DNA of 41,388 nt, from assembly GCA_026399025.1 (NCBI GenBank), contig JAPLRU010000084.1, positions 1-41,388 on the forward strand, written 5' to 3'. Origin of the DNA: Methylobacter sp. (GTDB lineage: Bacteria; Pseudomonadota; Gammaproteobacteria; Methylococcales; Methylomonadaceae). The notes beneath the pieces are model-generated. The model searched no databases and had not been told where the DNA came from. It saw only the letters and a list, made by a program, of their open reading frames with translations. Position numbers and translations under genes: made by a program. This document shows, piece by piece, positions 11,059-20,018 of this stretch (position 1 is its first letter; each line of letters starts with the position of its first letter).

Positions 11059-12144
11059 ATGTCATCGCATCCTCAATCTTCCGCTAACGCTTCTGCACCC
11101 ATTGATTTTAATTCAATCAAGACATTAACTACCGCTGAGGCAAAAGCCGTCGATCAACTCATCATTAACGAGTTAAGCTCCGACGTTGTTCTCATCAACC
11201 AAATGGGCCATTACATAGTCGGCAGCGGCGGTAAAAGATTGCGGCCCATGCTGCTGTTATTGGCAGCCAAAGCGTTGGGAGGCGCTAGCGATAACCACCT
11301 GCTTCTGGCGGCAGTTATTGAGTTTATCCACACCGCGACATTGCTGCACGACGATGTTGTCGACGATTCCGACCTGAGACGCGGCAAAGAGTCCGCCAAC
11401 GCCGTTTGGGGCAACGCCGCCAGCATCTTGGTGGGCGATTATCTTTATTCCAGTGCATTTGAAATGATGGTGCGTACCGGCAATATGCGGGTGATGGAAA
11501 TCCTGTCCAAAACCACGACAGCGATTGCCGAAGGCGAGGTACTGCAACTTTTAAACTGCAATAACCCGGAGACTACGGAAGAAAAATATCTCGAAGTGAT
11601 TGCCAGAAAAACCGCTATTTTATTCAGTGCCGCAACTAAACTGGCCGCCGTTATCGCCGGAGCCTCCGCTGAAACCGAACAAGGTCTGGCGCAATACGGT
11701 CAGCATTTAGGGATCGCTTTTCAGCTGATTGACGATGCGCTTGACTACAAAGCCAGCAAAGACGAACTGGGCAAGAATCTCGGCGACGATCTGGCCGAAG
11801 GCAAACCCACTTTACCGTTGATTTACGCCATTCAAAACAGCACCGAAACCGAAGCCAAAACCATTATTGATGCGATCAAAAACGGCGACCGCGACGCCTT
11901 CAATGAAGTTTACGCCATTGTGCAACGCACTAAAGCCATTGACTACACCGAACAACGCGCCGACCAAGAAGCCCAAAAAGCCATCAGCGCGTTAAGCGTA
12001 CTGCCCGATTCCGAATACAATTGTTTTCGGTCCAGCGTAATTATTAAAACGACGTGTCTAGCCTTTAAGCAGCGCATTATAAGCATGCGCTTTTTCAAGC
12101 AGCCGATTATATTTAAGTTCAACCTTATCCATGACTTCGGTTAA
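11059..12144 (+). CDS. ispB: Octaprenyl diphosphate synthase with an aberrant C-terminus
   Basis: A long-chain trans-polyprenyl diphosphate synthase that makes the ubiquinone side chain from farnesyl diphosphate and IPP. The first Asp-rich motif DDVVDD is at residues 98-103 (followed by SDLRRG), the second, LIDDALD, near 222-228, and the KPTLPLI segment follows. The body is normal up to LPDSEY (residue 320). After that the family has about 18 residues ending in a helix; here there are 41 unrelated residues (NCFRSSVIIKTTC...) and the ORF runs 87 bp into the convergent gene at 12058-12477. This looks like a small deletion or frameshift that removed the native end. The catalytic core is intact, so it may still work. 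Confidence 0.88.
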   Translation: MSSHPQSSANASAPIDFNSIKTLTTAEAKAVDQLIINELSSDVVLINQMGHYIVGSGGKRLRPMLLLLAAKALGGASDNHLLLAAVIEFIHTATLLHDDVVDDSDLRRGKESANAVWGNAASILVGDYLYSSAFEMMVRTGNMRVMEILSKTTTAIAEGEVLQLLNCNNPETTEEKYLEVIARKTAILFSAATKLAAVIAGASAETEQGLAQYGQHLGIAFQLIDDALDYKASKDELGKNLGDDLAEGKPTLPLIYAIQNSTETEAKTIIDAIKNGDRDAFNEVYAIVQRTKAIDYTEQRADQEAQKAISALSVLPDSEYNCFRSSVIIKTTCLAFKQRIISMRFFKQPIIFKFNLIHDFG

Positions 12145-12477
12145 AAAACGGGTTAGCTCGGCGTCTTCGACATTTTTCGACGCTGACAGCAGATAAGCCT
12201 CCAGCTCACTAACCACGTCGGCATCGACAATCTCATCAAGCTGAGCCGCCGCCTCGGAAGCGCTCACAGCCTTAACCAGCTTGTTTGCGGCTCCTCCTTG
12301 TTGCAACAGCTGCTGCAAGTCATCAACCGCCCGCGCCATCTCCTGAGCTTTTTCATTCACCGCTTGAAGCAATGTTAAATTCTCGCTGAATTCGAGAAAT
12401 TCATTGACTGCTTTTTTTAGCTCATACAAGCTCAGCTCGTGTTTTGCTTTTATTGTTTGCCGCATAGTTATGTCCAA
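12058..12477 (-). CDS. Small helical protein, unknown function
   Basis: A 139-residue (or 135 from the second Met) protein, almost wholly charged/hydrophobic heptad-like sequence that should form long helices (KKAVNEFLEFSENLTLLQAVNEKAQEMARAV ... VELKYNRLLEKAHAYNALL). There are no cysteines, no signal peptide and no membrane segment. I do not recognise the family. Its 3' end overlaps the last 87 bp of ispB on the opposite strand; because that part of ispB is itself abnormal, this frame is probably the real coding one there. Upstream (12531-12550) is a 9-bp stem hairpin. Confidence 0.6.
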   Translation of the reverse strand: MDITMRQTIKAKHELSLYELKKAVNEFLEFSENLTLLQAVNEKAQEMARAVDDLQQLLQQGGAANKLVKAVSASEAAAQLDEIVDADVVSELEAYLLSASKNVEDAELTRFLTEVMDKVELKYNRLLEKAHAYNALLKG

Positions 12478-12587
12478 TTCACCTAAAACGCGTCGCTTAT
12501 AATTCAGATTTGGATTGACCGGCCGACCCGATGATATTGTCCAATATCATTCAGGCGGTCAGATCAAGCCAGCCGTATAAGTTTCGT

Positions 12588-12872
12588 TTACTCTTTTTCG
12601 TCGGCATTCGCCAACAATTTTTTTCTGATTAAAAAAGCTGCGCCGATAGCGCATAAAGCCGGTATTTGGAACAGTAAAAAGGTACCGGTAGGGTTTTTAG
12701 CCACCATGCCCGATAAAGCCGAAACCACGGTCAGTTTAACCGCCCACCAAGCGATCCAATAGCCGATCAATCCGGTAATGGCCCAGTTAATAGGCGGCTC
12801 GCCCTTTTCCTTGGCGCTCATATAAAACCATACAAGAACCGCAATTGCAGCAAATCTAGCCAAATGCAACAT
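12588..12872 (-). CDS. Small membrane protein, unknown function
   Basis: A 94-residue protein with three hydrophobic segments (about residues 3-20, 27-50 and 65-82) separated by short polar loops (AKEKGEPPINW) and ending in a charged tail (RKKLLANADEKE). Tryptophan-rich second segment (YWIAWWAVKL). I see no known motif. Transcribed away from the adaptor gene at 13236; the next gene downstream on the same strand begins 111 bp later. Confidence 0.6.
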   Translation of the reverse strand: MLHLARFAAIAVLVWFYMSAKEKGEPPINWAITGLIGYWIAWWAVKLTVVSALSGMVAKNPTGTFLLFQIPALCAIGAAFLIRKKLLANADEKE

Positions 12873-13235
12873 TTTGACACCTCATTTTTTAATTAGAATA
12901 AATAGCGCTTAGATTTTGCCTGAGTATCATTTAACTGGCAACTTTGTTATTAAGGCATTTATCCCTTTAAAAAAGGGCCGGGGTTATCTTGTCAAGATGT
13001 CGGCAAAGAGCGGCGGGACGCCAAATATCAATAAATTTTGCGATATACACAAATGTTTGCGGAACCCCGTCACCCCGGCAGGGGTGACGGGGAGGGTATA
13101 GGAACGATGTTGCTTTATGAGCTTCGGCTACTATACATTTATACATTCAAGTTATCTTAGTTTTCATTCCTTAACCGATCAGCAGCCCTTATAATTCCTC
13201 GATGTTTTATCTTTCAACTCATCTTTCCGATCCAC
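12873..13235. other. Intergenic region with a 12-bp perfect REP-like hairpin
   Basis: No gene seen. The only strong structure is a perfect palindrome, 13065-13076 paired with 13081-13092 (arms CCCCGTCACCCC) around the 4-nt loop GGCA. No U-run follows, so it resembles a REP-type element more than a terminator. The region also has to contain promoters for the divergent genes on either side, but none is clear. Confidence 0.6.
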
Positions 13236-14234
13236 ATGAATGTTCTTTTAACCGTCTGTTTTTTTATACTTAGCAGTAGCTTAAGTTTTGCGGATGATGA
13301 CGATAATCCGCTTATCCAATCACCAAGTTCCGCAGGGCTAGGGACTATTTCCCTGTCCGCCGCCGCTCAATCGGCATCAGGCTTAAAGACGATAACACTC
13401 ACTCCGGCCAGTCATCATGCGGAATTCACGGCTTACGGCAAAGCGCTGAATATTCAAGCCCTGATGGAGTTACGGCATCGATATTTGCTTGCGTTAACCG
13501 AGCGTAGCGGAGCGACGGCACGGTTTAATCAAGCGGAGCAAAATATCAAGCGCCAGCAAGATTTGTATCGTGACGGGGCGACTTCGAAACATAATCTGCA
13601 AGTTCAGCAGGCCCAATGGCAAACCGATAAAGCGCTGGTCGATGCCGGCAGTGCTCAAAGCCAAGCTATCGCCAATGAAGCCCGGTTCAATTGGGGCAAG
13701 ACGCTTAGCGAATGGGCGTTAGCGACGGCTCCGGATCGGCTGAGCGCGTTTTTATCAGGCCAACAAACGCTGCTGCACATTACTTTGCCGGTTAATAAAC
13801 AGTTGGCAAGCGATGTTCAAAGCATCGTTGTTGAAGCTTCGGGCAAGCGTAATGCTGCTCATAAAGCCGAGCTGATTTCGATGGTTCCGCAAGCGGATAA
13901 TAGCGCGCAAGGCGAAAGCTATTTTTTCCGAACAGATGGTAATCGTGTCAAACCGGGTATGCGCGTTGCGGCGTGGATTCCTGAGCAAGGCATAAACCAG
14001 TCCGGCGTTGTCATTCCGAAGTCGGCGTTAATCTGGTATATGGATCAGGCTTTTGTGTATATTAAAAGCGCTGAAGAGCGCTTTAATCGCCGCAGTCTCG
14101 ATCAATTTTCAGCGACAGCTGATGGTTATTTTGTCGGCAACGGTATTAATGCAGGTGAGCGGTTAGTCGTCACCGGAGGGCAAATGCTGTTATCGGAAGA
14201 GCTTAGAGGGCAAATTCCGAATGAGGATGATTAA
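13236..14234 (+). CDS. Periplasmic adaptor-like (HlyD/RND membrane fusion) protein
   Basis: A 332-residue exported protein with a signal peptide (MNVLLTVCFFILSSSLSFA) and the architecture of RND-efflux periplasmic adaptors: beta-barrel/lipoyl elements, a helical hairpin at about 80-135 (LTERSGATARFNQAEQNIKRQQDLYRDGATSKHNLQVQQAQW) and the C-terminal VKPGMRV, VVIPKSALIW, GERLVVTGG segments common to CusB/CzcB-type proteins. No pump or outer-membrane channel gene follows. The Shine-Dalgarno sequence is weak. It may work with a pump encoded elsewhere or be an orphan from a lost operon. Confidence 0.7.
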   Translation: MNVLLTVCFFILSSSLSFADDDDNPLIQSPSSAGLGTISLSAAAQSASGLKTITLTPASHHAEFTAYGKALNIQALMELRHRYLLALTERSGATARFNQAEQNIKRQQDLYRDGATSKHNLQVQQAQWQTDKALVDAGSAQSQAIANEARFNWGKTLSEWALATAPDRLSAFLSGQQTLLHITLPVNKQLASDVQSIVVEASGKRNAAHKAELISMVPQADNSAQGESYFFRTDGNRVKPGMRVAAWIPEQGINQSGVVIPKSALIWYMDQAFVYIKSAEERFNRRSLDQFSATADGYFVGNGINAGERLVVTGGQMLLSEELRGQIPNEDD

Positions 14235-14360
14235 TGGGCGGGATGGCGCGCATTGCAAGATTTTCCGATAAGAAATTATATAACGCTCAGCCTTGTCTTT
14301 TATGCCCAGCCTTTATTTTCACCTCGTGTTCGAATAAGCAAAATAAGGTGTCGCGTCGAC

Positions 14361-14846
14361 TTATCGAACATATTTTGCAATTTGGCTCCATAGCTGCGGA
14401 AATTGGTTTTTTATCGGTTCGGCTTTAGCCAATTCCATATCTTCATAGTCGAATCCGGGCGCTACCGCTTCACTGATTAAGCCGAATTCTCCGGCTTCTA
14501 ATTCGCTCGCCTTCCAGCAACCTCCGCGGACAATTAATTGCAATTGCTGTCCGCGATCGAGATCGAAGCCTAACACCTTGCGTTCAAGCGTAGCGTCCGG
14601 GTGGATGATTAAATAGCTTAAAGGGGAGCCGCCCTGGAAGTAATGGATAATGTCCGATTTATTTTTATGCAAGTAACCTATCGGGCTGTCGTCAGTCAGT
14701 AGGTAAAAAATAGAGGACAGTAAGCATCTCGGTTTCGAATAGGCGGGTAACTTCGTTTCTAACGCGGAACTGTAGGTTCGGGAAAAGTAGCCGCCTTCAA
14801 TATGGGGCGTTAACGATAGTTTTTGTATCAGCTGATGTTTATTCAT
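14361..14846 (-). CDS. Cupin superfamily protein, DUF985 type
   Basis: A 161-residue single-domain cupin of the DUF985 family (yeast YML079w-like). Characteristic pieces are LSLTPHIEGGYFSRTY near the start, SSIFYLLTDDSP, the W/H-poor cupin strand IIHYFQGGSPLSYLIIHPD, and VRGGCWKASELEAGEFGLISEAVAPGFDYEDMELA at the end. The molecular function of this family is not established. It stands alone; no operon partner is apparent. Confidence 0.85.
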   Translation of the reverse strand: MNKHQLIQKLSLTPHIEGGYFSRTYSSALETKLPAYSKPRCLLSSIFYLLTDDSPIGYLHKNKSDIIHYFQGGSPLSYLIIHPDATLERKVLGFDLDRGQQLQLIVRGGCWKASELEAGEFGLISEAVAPGFDYEDMELAKAEPIKNQFPQLWSQIAKYVR

Positions 14847-15000
14847 GCTGGTCTTCAGGCTGCGAATGATAATGAGGCATGGATTACAGCAAAAAACGTG
14901 AAAGGCGGGGTGGTTTGCGTGTTCGTAAAGGCAACCGGCAGTAGCCTTTACGATAAAACATGATGAACCGCCAGTCTCGAAGACGGACGGTAAAAATCAA

Positions 15001-15501
15001 TTAATTCGGCAAAGCGGATAATTTTTGTTGAACTTGAGCGGTCACATCAATTTGTTCGCTGGCATAAATGACGCCATCGGTGAGCAGTAAATCGAAGTTT
15101 TGATTTTTGGCGATGTCCCGGATAACTTCAACGATACGGCTTTGCAATTTACCTAACTCTTCATTACGACGCACATTGAAATCTTCGCTAAATTCTTGTT
15201 GAGCCCGTTTTGCATCCCTTTTCTTGTTCAGAATATCCTTTTCCATGTTAGCTCGGGCCGATTCACCCATGATGGCCGCATCTTTAGCCATTCTGTCGTC
15301 CATGTTTTGAATTTCTTTTTGTTGCGCGACCAGTTGTTTGTCGCGGGGCGAAAATTCTTGTTCAAGACGTTTTTTGGCTTTTTCAGCTTGAGGGGCTTTT
15401 TCAAGTACCGCAGGTATATTAACAAAGCCAACCTTTAAATCGGCAAAACTCACATTGGTAATTAGCAACAGTCCTAAAAATAGGGCGATTTTCGTTTTCA
15501 T
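15001..15501 (-). CDS. OmpH/Skp family periplasmic chaperone
   Basis: A 166-residue exported protein. The signal peptide (MKTKIALFLGLLLITNVSFA) is followed by DLKVGFVNIPAVLEKAPQAEKAKKRLEQEF, the hallmark start of OmpH/Skp, then long basic coiled-coil arms (about 45-120) and the returning strand ILLTDGVIYASEQIDVT. Skp trimers hold unfolded outer-membrane proteins in the periplasm. It is not next to bamA or lpxD here, so it may be a second copy; I therefore leave out the gene symbol. Hairpin 14924-14952 (9-bp stem) lies downstream. Confidence 0.85.
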   Translation of the reverse strand: MKTKIALFLGLLLITNVSFADLKVGFVNIPAVLEKAPQAEKAKKRLEQEFSPRDKQLVAQQKEIQNMDDRMAKDAAIMGESARANMEKDILNKKRDAKRAQQEFSEDFNVRRNEELGKLQSRIVEVIRDIAKNQNFDLLLTDGVIYASEQIDVTAQVQQKLSALPN

Positions 15502-15670
15502 CGTTACACAGGTCTCTAGTTGTAGTGAAGGGTTGAGTGATATAAGTAGGGAATAAAAAACTAATAAAAGTTTTGTTGAATTATAAGGGGGGCGGCCTTA
15601 TTAAACAAAAAGATTTGCATAAAACTGCGGTGTTATCTCGGTTTTATCGTTTGTTCGGCGTATTTAACGT

Positions 15671-16000
15671 TTAACAGCCCGCTTGACTGGCGCATTTTAT
15701 ACACATACTGGAATAAGGTATCGCCTTGAGGCGCTCTGCGCCGATCGGTACTCCGCACAGCTGGCACAGACCGTACTGGCCGTTATCGATTCTGGCGATA
15801 GCTTGTTTGACCATGGCTATCTCCGTTCTGGCCGCGCTGCCCAAACTATCGAGAACCTCGTTATTTTCCGCTTGGGTCGCCTGTTCTTCAAAATCCGGAT
15901 CTAAAGGGGCCTTAATATCATGAGTAATTTTAGCCAGACGATCATCAAGATCCTCGAGCATATCAATTAAACTGTGGCGTACTTGTTCATAATCTTCCAT
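15671..16000 (-). CDS. DksA/TraR-type zinc finger protein
   Basis: A 109-residue protein: an N-terminal helical hairpin (residues 1-75, rich in acidic residues) and a C4 zinc finger CQLC...CIKC at about 80-104, as in DksA/TraR family members. DksA-type proteins enter the RNA polymerase secondary channel; this one is shorter than canonical DksA (about 150), so it is a DksA-like paralogue. The acidic hairpin tip cannot be assigned with certainty. It is divergent from the MoxR gene. Confidence 0.85.
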   Translation of the reverse strand: MEDYEQVRHSLIDMLEDLDDRLAKITHDIKAPLDPDFEEQATQAENNEVLDSLGSAARTEIAMVKQAIARIDNGQYGLCQLCGVPIGAERLKAIPYSSMCIKCASQAGC

Positions 16001-16111
16001 CGCAAATCCCTCTTTGGTTAGTCCGGCCTTAATGGCATTTGAATCTTGCTCTATAATACAGCCGAATTTCTTATCTAGACCTTAAGCATCCTATCACTGT
16101 CCAGGCAAACT

Positions 16112-17017
16112 ATGCAAAACGCAATCCAGCAACTGTTAGATTCAGCTAATCAGGTTATTCTCGGCAAGCCTCGGCAGGTCCGGCTTGCGCTGTGCTGTCT
16201 GCTGGCGCGCGGCCATCTGCTGATAGAGGATATTCCGGGCGTCGGCAAGACTACGCTGGCGCATACTTTGGCGAAGCTGCTGGGTTTAAATTACCAGCGG
16301 ATTCAGTTTACCAGCGACATTCTACCGGCCGACATCATTGGTTCTTGCGTATTCGATGCTAAAAATCATGAATTTCAATTTCATCCCGGTCCGCTTTTTA
16401 AGCAGATGGTGTTGGCGGATGAAATTAACCGCGCTACGCCCAAGGCGCAGAGTGCTTTATTGGAAGCCATGGAAGAACGTCAGGTGACGGTGGAAGGGAA
16501 AACCTATCCGCTCCCGCAGCCTTTTTTTGTGATTGCCACGCAAAACCCGTCCCATCAAATAGGCACGTTTCCGCTGCCGGAGTCGCAACTGGATCGTTTT
16601 TTGATGCGCATTGAGCTGGGCTATCCCGATCATCAAGCCGAAAGGCAACTGCTTACCGGCCAGAGTCGGCACAGTCTGTGCGAATCGCTGCCGGTACAAC
16701 TGCCGCCGGAACATTTGCAAAAGATACAGCAGGCGGTTAATCAGGTTTACGTATCGGCGGCGTTGCTGGATTACTGCCAAGCCATCATTAAATTTACCCG
16801 CGATTCACCCGACTATCACTGCGGCTTGTCGCCGAGGGCCGGTTTGGCATTGCTGACGGCGGCCAAAGCGTGGGCCTTTATGGATCGGCGCGATGCGGTT
16901 ATCCCGGAAGATCTGCAAGCCGTGCTGGCGGCTGTCGCCGGGCATCGTTTACGCGCCGGCAATACGCAATCGGAAGCTATCGTCGCACCGATCTTGGCTA
17001 AAGTTGCGGTGCATTGA
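16112..17017 (+). CDS. MoxR-family AAA+ ATPase
   Basis: A 301-residue AAA+ ATPase of the MoxR group, thought to act as a chaperone in assembly or activation of protein complexes. Walker A GVGKTT at 43-48, Walker B VLADEINRA near 108, sensor 1 ATQNP near 148, and the C-terminal lid with SPRAGLALL near 243. It overlaps the following DUF58 gene by 4 bp, the classic MoxR-DUF58 pair. Confidence 0.92.
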   Translation: MQNAIQQLLDSANQVILGKPRQVRLALCCLLARGHLLIEDIPGVGKTTLAHTLAKLLGLNYQRIQFTSDILPADIIGSCVFDAKNHEFQFHPGPLFKQMVLADEINRATPKAQSALLEAMEERQVTVEGKTYPLPQPFFVIATQNPSHQIGTFPLPESQLDRFLMRIELGYPDHQAERQLLTGQSRHSLCESLPVQLPPEHLQKIQQAVNQVYVSAALLDYCQAIIKFTRDSPDYHCGLSPRAGLALLTAAKAWAFMDRRDAVIPEDLQAVLAAVAGHRLRAGNTQSEAIVAPILAKVAVH

Positions 17018-17952
17018 ACTTAAAACAACGCTTCCGGCTCAGCCGTTTCATCTCCGGTGAAAAATCCGTCGACACGCCGGTGACCTTAAATCATCGGCGT
17101 ATCTTTATTTTGCCGACCCAACGCGGCTTGGGCTTTGTTTTGCTGATTGCCGTGCTGCTGTTGATTGCCTTTGTCTATAACAATAATCTGGCTTATATGC
17201 TGGCGTTTCTACTGGGGAGCGTTTTCTTTGTTACCATTTTGCACAGCTACAAAGCACTAGCCGGTCTGGTGCTGCAAAAAGGTCGCAGTCAACCGGTATT
17301 TGCCGGAGAAGCGGCAGGATTCACCATTCATATCGACAATCCTACCGGTCTTGAGCGCCGCCATGTGCAGATTGCCCTGCAAGACAGCCAAAGCTTGAGC
17401 ATACCGGCACACAGTACCGCGCATGTTACGCTTTATTCGCTGACCGAAAAAAGAGGCCTGCACTCAGCGGGTACGGTCACGCTGTTCAGTACCTTTCCGT
17501 TGGGTTTATTTCGTGCCTGGTCGCCGATCCGATTTAACCTCACGGTGGTGGTGTATCCCAAACCGGCCCCTGTTGAAATGCCTTTTCCGTTGGCGTCATC
17601 GGCACAAGATCGGCAGGGACTTAACCGCAACAGCGGCGATGATTTTTACGGTTTGAAACCATACCAATCCGGCGATTCCATCAAGCACATCCATTGGAAA
17701 GCGTTTGCCAAAGGTTTAGGCGTACTCAGCAAGCAATACGCCGGAGAGAATTCGGCTGAGGACATCCGGCTGGATTACGAACTGGCGCCCGGCCATAATG
17801 TCGAAGAACGTTTAAGCCGATTATGCCGTTGGGTAAGCGATGCGGAACGGGCCGGAATTCGTTACGGCTTTACTGTACCGGGTTTGACGCTGGCGCCGGA
17901 TAATGGACCGGCGCATTATCGAAAATGCCTGGAGGCGCTGGCGTTGTTTTAA
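17014..17952 (+). CDS. DUF58 domain membrane protein
   Basis: A 312-residue partner of the MoxR ATPase. It starts with TTG at 17014 overlapping the moxR stop (TTGA). Two adjacent hydrophobic segments (about 32-50 and 54-72) anchor it; the rest carries the DUF58 signature FYGLKPYQSGDSIKHIHWKAFAKG near 210-235. These proteins are linked with MoxR and a transglutaminase-type membrane protein in most genomes; that third gene is absent here and an ABC transporter follows instead. Confidence 0.9.
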   Translation: MNLKQRFRLSRFISGEKSVDTPVTLNHRRIFILPTQRGLGFVLLIAVLLLIAFVYNNNLAYMLAFLLGSVFFVTILHSYKALAGLVLQKGRSQPVFAGEAAGFTIHIDNPTGLERRHVQIALQDSQSLSIPAHSTAHVTLYSLTEKRGLHSAGTVTLFSTFPLGLFRAWSPIRFNLTVVVYPKPAPVEMPFPLASSAQDRQGLNRNSGDDFYGLKPYQSGDSIKHIHWKAFAKGLGVLSKQYAGENSAEDIRLDYELAPGHNVEERLSRLCRWVSDAERAGIRYGFTVPGLTLAPDNGPAHYRKCLEALALF

Positions 17953-18068
17953 GGTAAATTACGACGGCTCAACCTGCGTCCTTGTGCTCCGGCTGCCGAG
18001 CCGTTATCTCTATGCAAACGCTGCTTTGCCGTATAATGCCGCTCTTTTCCAGATATATAGCTAGAGCC

Positions 18069-19886
18069 ATGTCCCCAAAAGCCCCCTTCCAACGCGCCGC
18101 AGACGCACCGCCTTTACCGACCGGAACCGTTAAATTTATTTGGTATTGCGTTGCCGGTTTTCGGGCTTGGCTGGTTTTGATGCTGATACTGGAGACCGGT
18201 CAGGCCGCAGGCGGTATTTTGGTGCCTTATGCGATTAAAGCTCTTATGGACGGCGTAGCCGATTCATCGGGCTCGACGGTGTGGGAGAGTTTAAAGGGGC
18301 CGCTGCTGTTATTGGCGGGTTTGAATATTGCGGAAATCGTATTCAGCCGGGCCAGCGGTGCGGTACTGGTTACCATAGGGCCGCGTATGCGCAAGCGCAC
18401 GGCCAAAGTCTTGTTTGCTTATTTGCAACACCATGCACAGCGTTATTTCGGCAGCCATTTTGCCGGTGCTTTAGCCCATCGCATCACCGAAACGGCGATA
18501 AGTGTCAACTTTACGGTGTGGGCGATGCTGTGCGATTTCTGGCCCATTTTTATCGCGTTCACGGTGTCTATCGCGCTGTTATTAAACGTGCATCAAGGCT
18601 TGGGTTTGCTGGTCGCGGGCTGGGTATGCGTTTATGTCGGTTTTTCGTATTGGCTGGCAACGCGTTGCCAACCTTATGCCCAGGGTTATGCCGCGACGCG
18701 CAGTTTAGTGAACGGCAAGATTGTCGATTCGGTGACCAATATCTTGAATGCCAAATTGTTTGCGCGTTTGCAGTTTGAACAGGACTACCTGGACGCTTTT
18801 TTGGATGCCGAAGCTCAGGCCGCGCGCCGCTCCTTTTGGTATATGGAACGGGTGCGCTGGTTTCAGTTTATCGCCGCCGCCGCGCTTAAAATCGGCACGG
18901 TGTATTACGCGCTGACGTTATGGCATAGCGGTTTGATCGGTGTCGGCGATTTCACCATGAGCATTGGTTTGGCCTTGTTGATTATCAACGATGCGCGCAA
19001 TTTGAGTAGGCGTTTTCTGGAGCTTTTCGAATATATCGGCAATGTCGCTAACGGCGTGGAAACCATCGTCAAACCGCATGAGATTGTCGATGTGCCGGGC
19101 GCGCTGCCGCTAAAAGTCAGCCAGGGCCGGATTGAGTTTCGTCATGTGCGTTTTGGCTATGAGCCGAACGAGCCGGTATTCGATGATTTAAATGTTGTGA
19201 TCGAACCGGGGCAGCGGGTCGGGTTGGTCGGTTTTTCCGGCTCCGGCAAATCGACTTTTGTTAGCTTGATGCTGCGCAATTATCAGCCGCAAAGCGGCCG
19301 GATTCTGATCGACGGCATGGATATTCAGCAAGTCTCGCAGGATTCGCTGCATGAACAGATCAGCTTGATTCCGCAGGATCCCAGCTTGTTTCATCGCAGC
19401 CTAAAAGAAAACATCGGCTATGGCCGACTGGATGCGGACGCTGCGGCTATCGAAGCGTCGGCGCGAATGGCTCATGCCGATGACTTTATCAAGGTCATGC
19501 CGGAAGGCTATGACTCTTTGGTCGGCGAGCGCGGCGTGAAATTATCCGGCGGCCAGCGCCAGCGCATTGCGATTGCACGGGTGATGCTGAAAGACGCGCC
19601 GATTTTGATTCTGGATGAAGCCACGTCCAGTTTGGATTCGGTCACCGAAAAAACGATTCAGGAAAACCTGGACCGAGCGATGGGCCGCAAGACCGTTATT
19701 GCCGTGGCGCACCGGCTGTCTACGATTGCGCATTTGGATCGGATTTTGGTATTCGATCAAGGGCGCATTGTTGAAGACGGCGAACATGATCAACTGTTGG
19801 CTCGGCAGGGTTTTTATTATCGATTATGGACGATGCAAGCGGGCGGATTTTTACCGGAACAGGAGCCAAGCGGGGATTCGGGATAA
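18069..19886 (+). CDS. ABC transporter, fused permease and ATPase (exporter type)
   Basis: A 605-residue half-transporter working as a homodimer in the inner membrane. Six membrane segments fill about residues 20-320; the ATPase domain follows, with Walker A GFSGSGKST near 388-396, Q-loop IPQDPSLF, signature LSGGQRQRIA and Walker B ILILDEATSSLD, H-loop VAHRLSTIAH. The frame is open upstream to 17982, but I prefer the ATG at 18069 (MSPKAPFQ) because the extra 29 residues look non-coding; its ribosome site is weak. The substrate is unknown; lipid or peptide export are possible. It begins 116 bp after the DUF58 gene. Confidence 0.88.
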   Translation: MSPKAPFQRAADAPPLPTGTVKFIWYCVAGFRAWLVLMLILETGQAAGGILVPYAIKALMDGVADSSGSTVWESLKGPLLLLAGLNIAEIVFSRASGAVLVTIGPRMRKRTAKVLFAYLQHHAQRYFGSHFAGALAHRITETAISVNFTVWAMLCDFWPIFIAFTVSIALLLNVHQGLGLLVAGWVCVYVGFSYWLATRCQPYAQGYAATRSLVNGKIVDSVTNILNAKLFARLQFEQDYLDAFLDAEAQAARRSFWYMERVRWFQFIAAAALKIGTVYYALTLWHSGLIGVGDFTMSIGLALLIINDARNLSRRFLELFEYIGNVANGVETIVKPHEIVDVPGALPLKVSQGRIEFRHVRFGYEPNEPVFDDLNVVIEPGQRVGLVGFSGSGKSTFVSLMLRNYQPQSGRILIDGMDIQQVSQDSLHEQISLIPQDPSLFHRSLKENIGYGRLDADAAAIEASARMAHADDFIKVMPEGYDSLVGERGVKLSGGQRQRIAIARVMLKDAPILILDEATSSLDSVTEKTIQENLDRAMGRKTVIAVAHRLSTIAHLDRILVFDQGRIVEDGEHDQLLARQGFYYRLWTMQAGGFLPEQEPSGDSG

Positions 19887-20018
19887 AACAGATCGTGGCG
19901 ATAATGTTTTTAGCGATGAAAAAAAAGCGTTTTTTACGTCGACTCACTGCGAGACCCTTGTTTTTATCGTTTATAGAATACAATCTGCAACATGTTTACA
20001 AAATGATGGGATGTAAAA

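Noticed and set aside
12531-12550. Terminator for the small membrane protein gene
   Set aside because: The 9-bp hairpin is A/T-rich and not followed by a T-run on the minus strand; kept only as a note in the neighbouring gene.
14234-14428. 64-residue plus-strand ORF after the adaptor
   Set aside because: Its second half is antisense to the DUF985 cupin; only the first residues look like a possible leftover of a pump.
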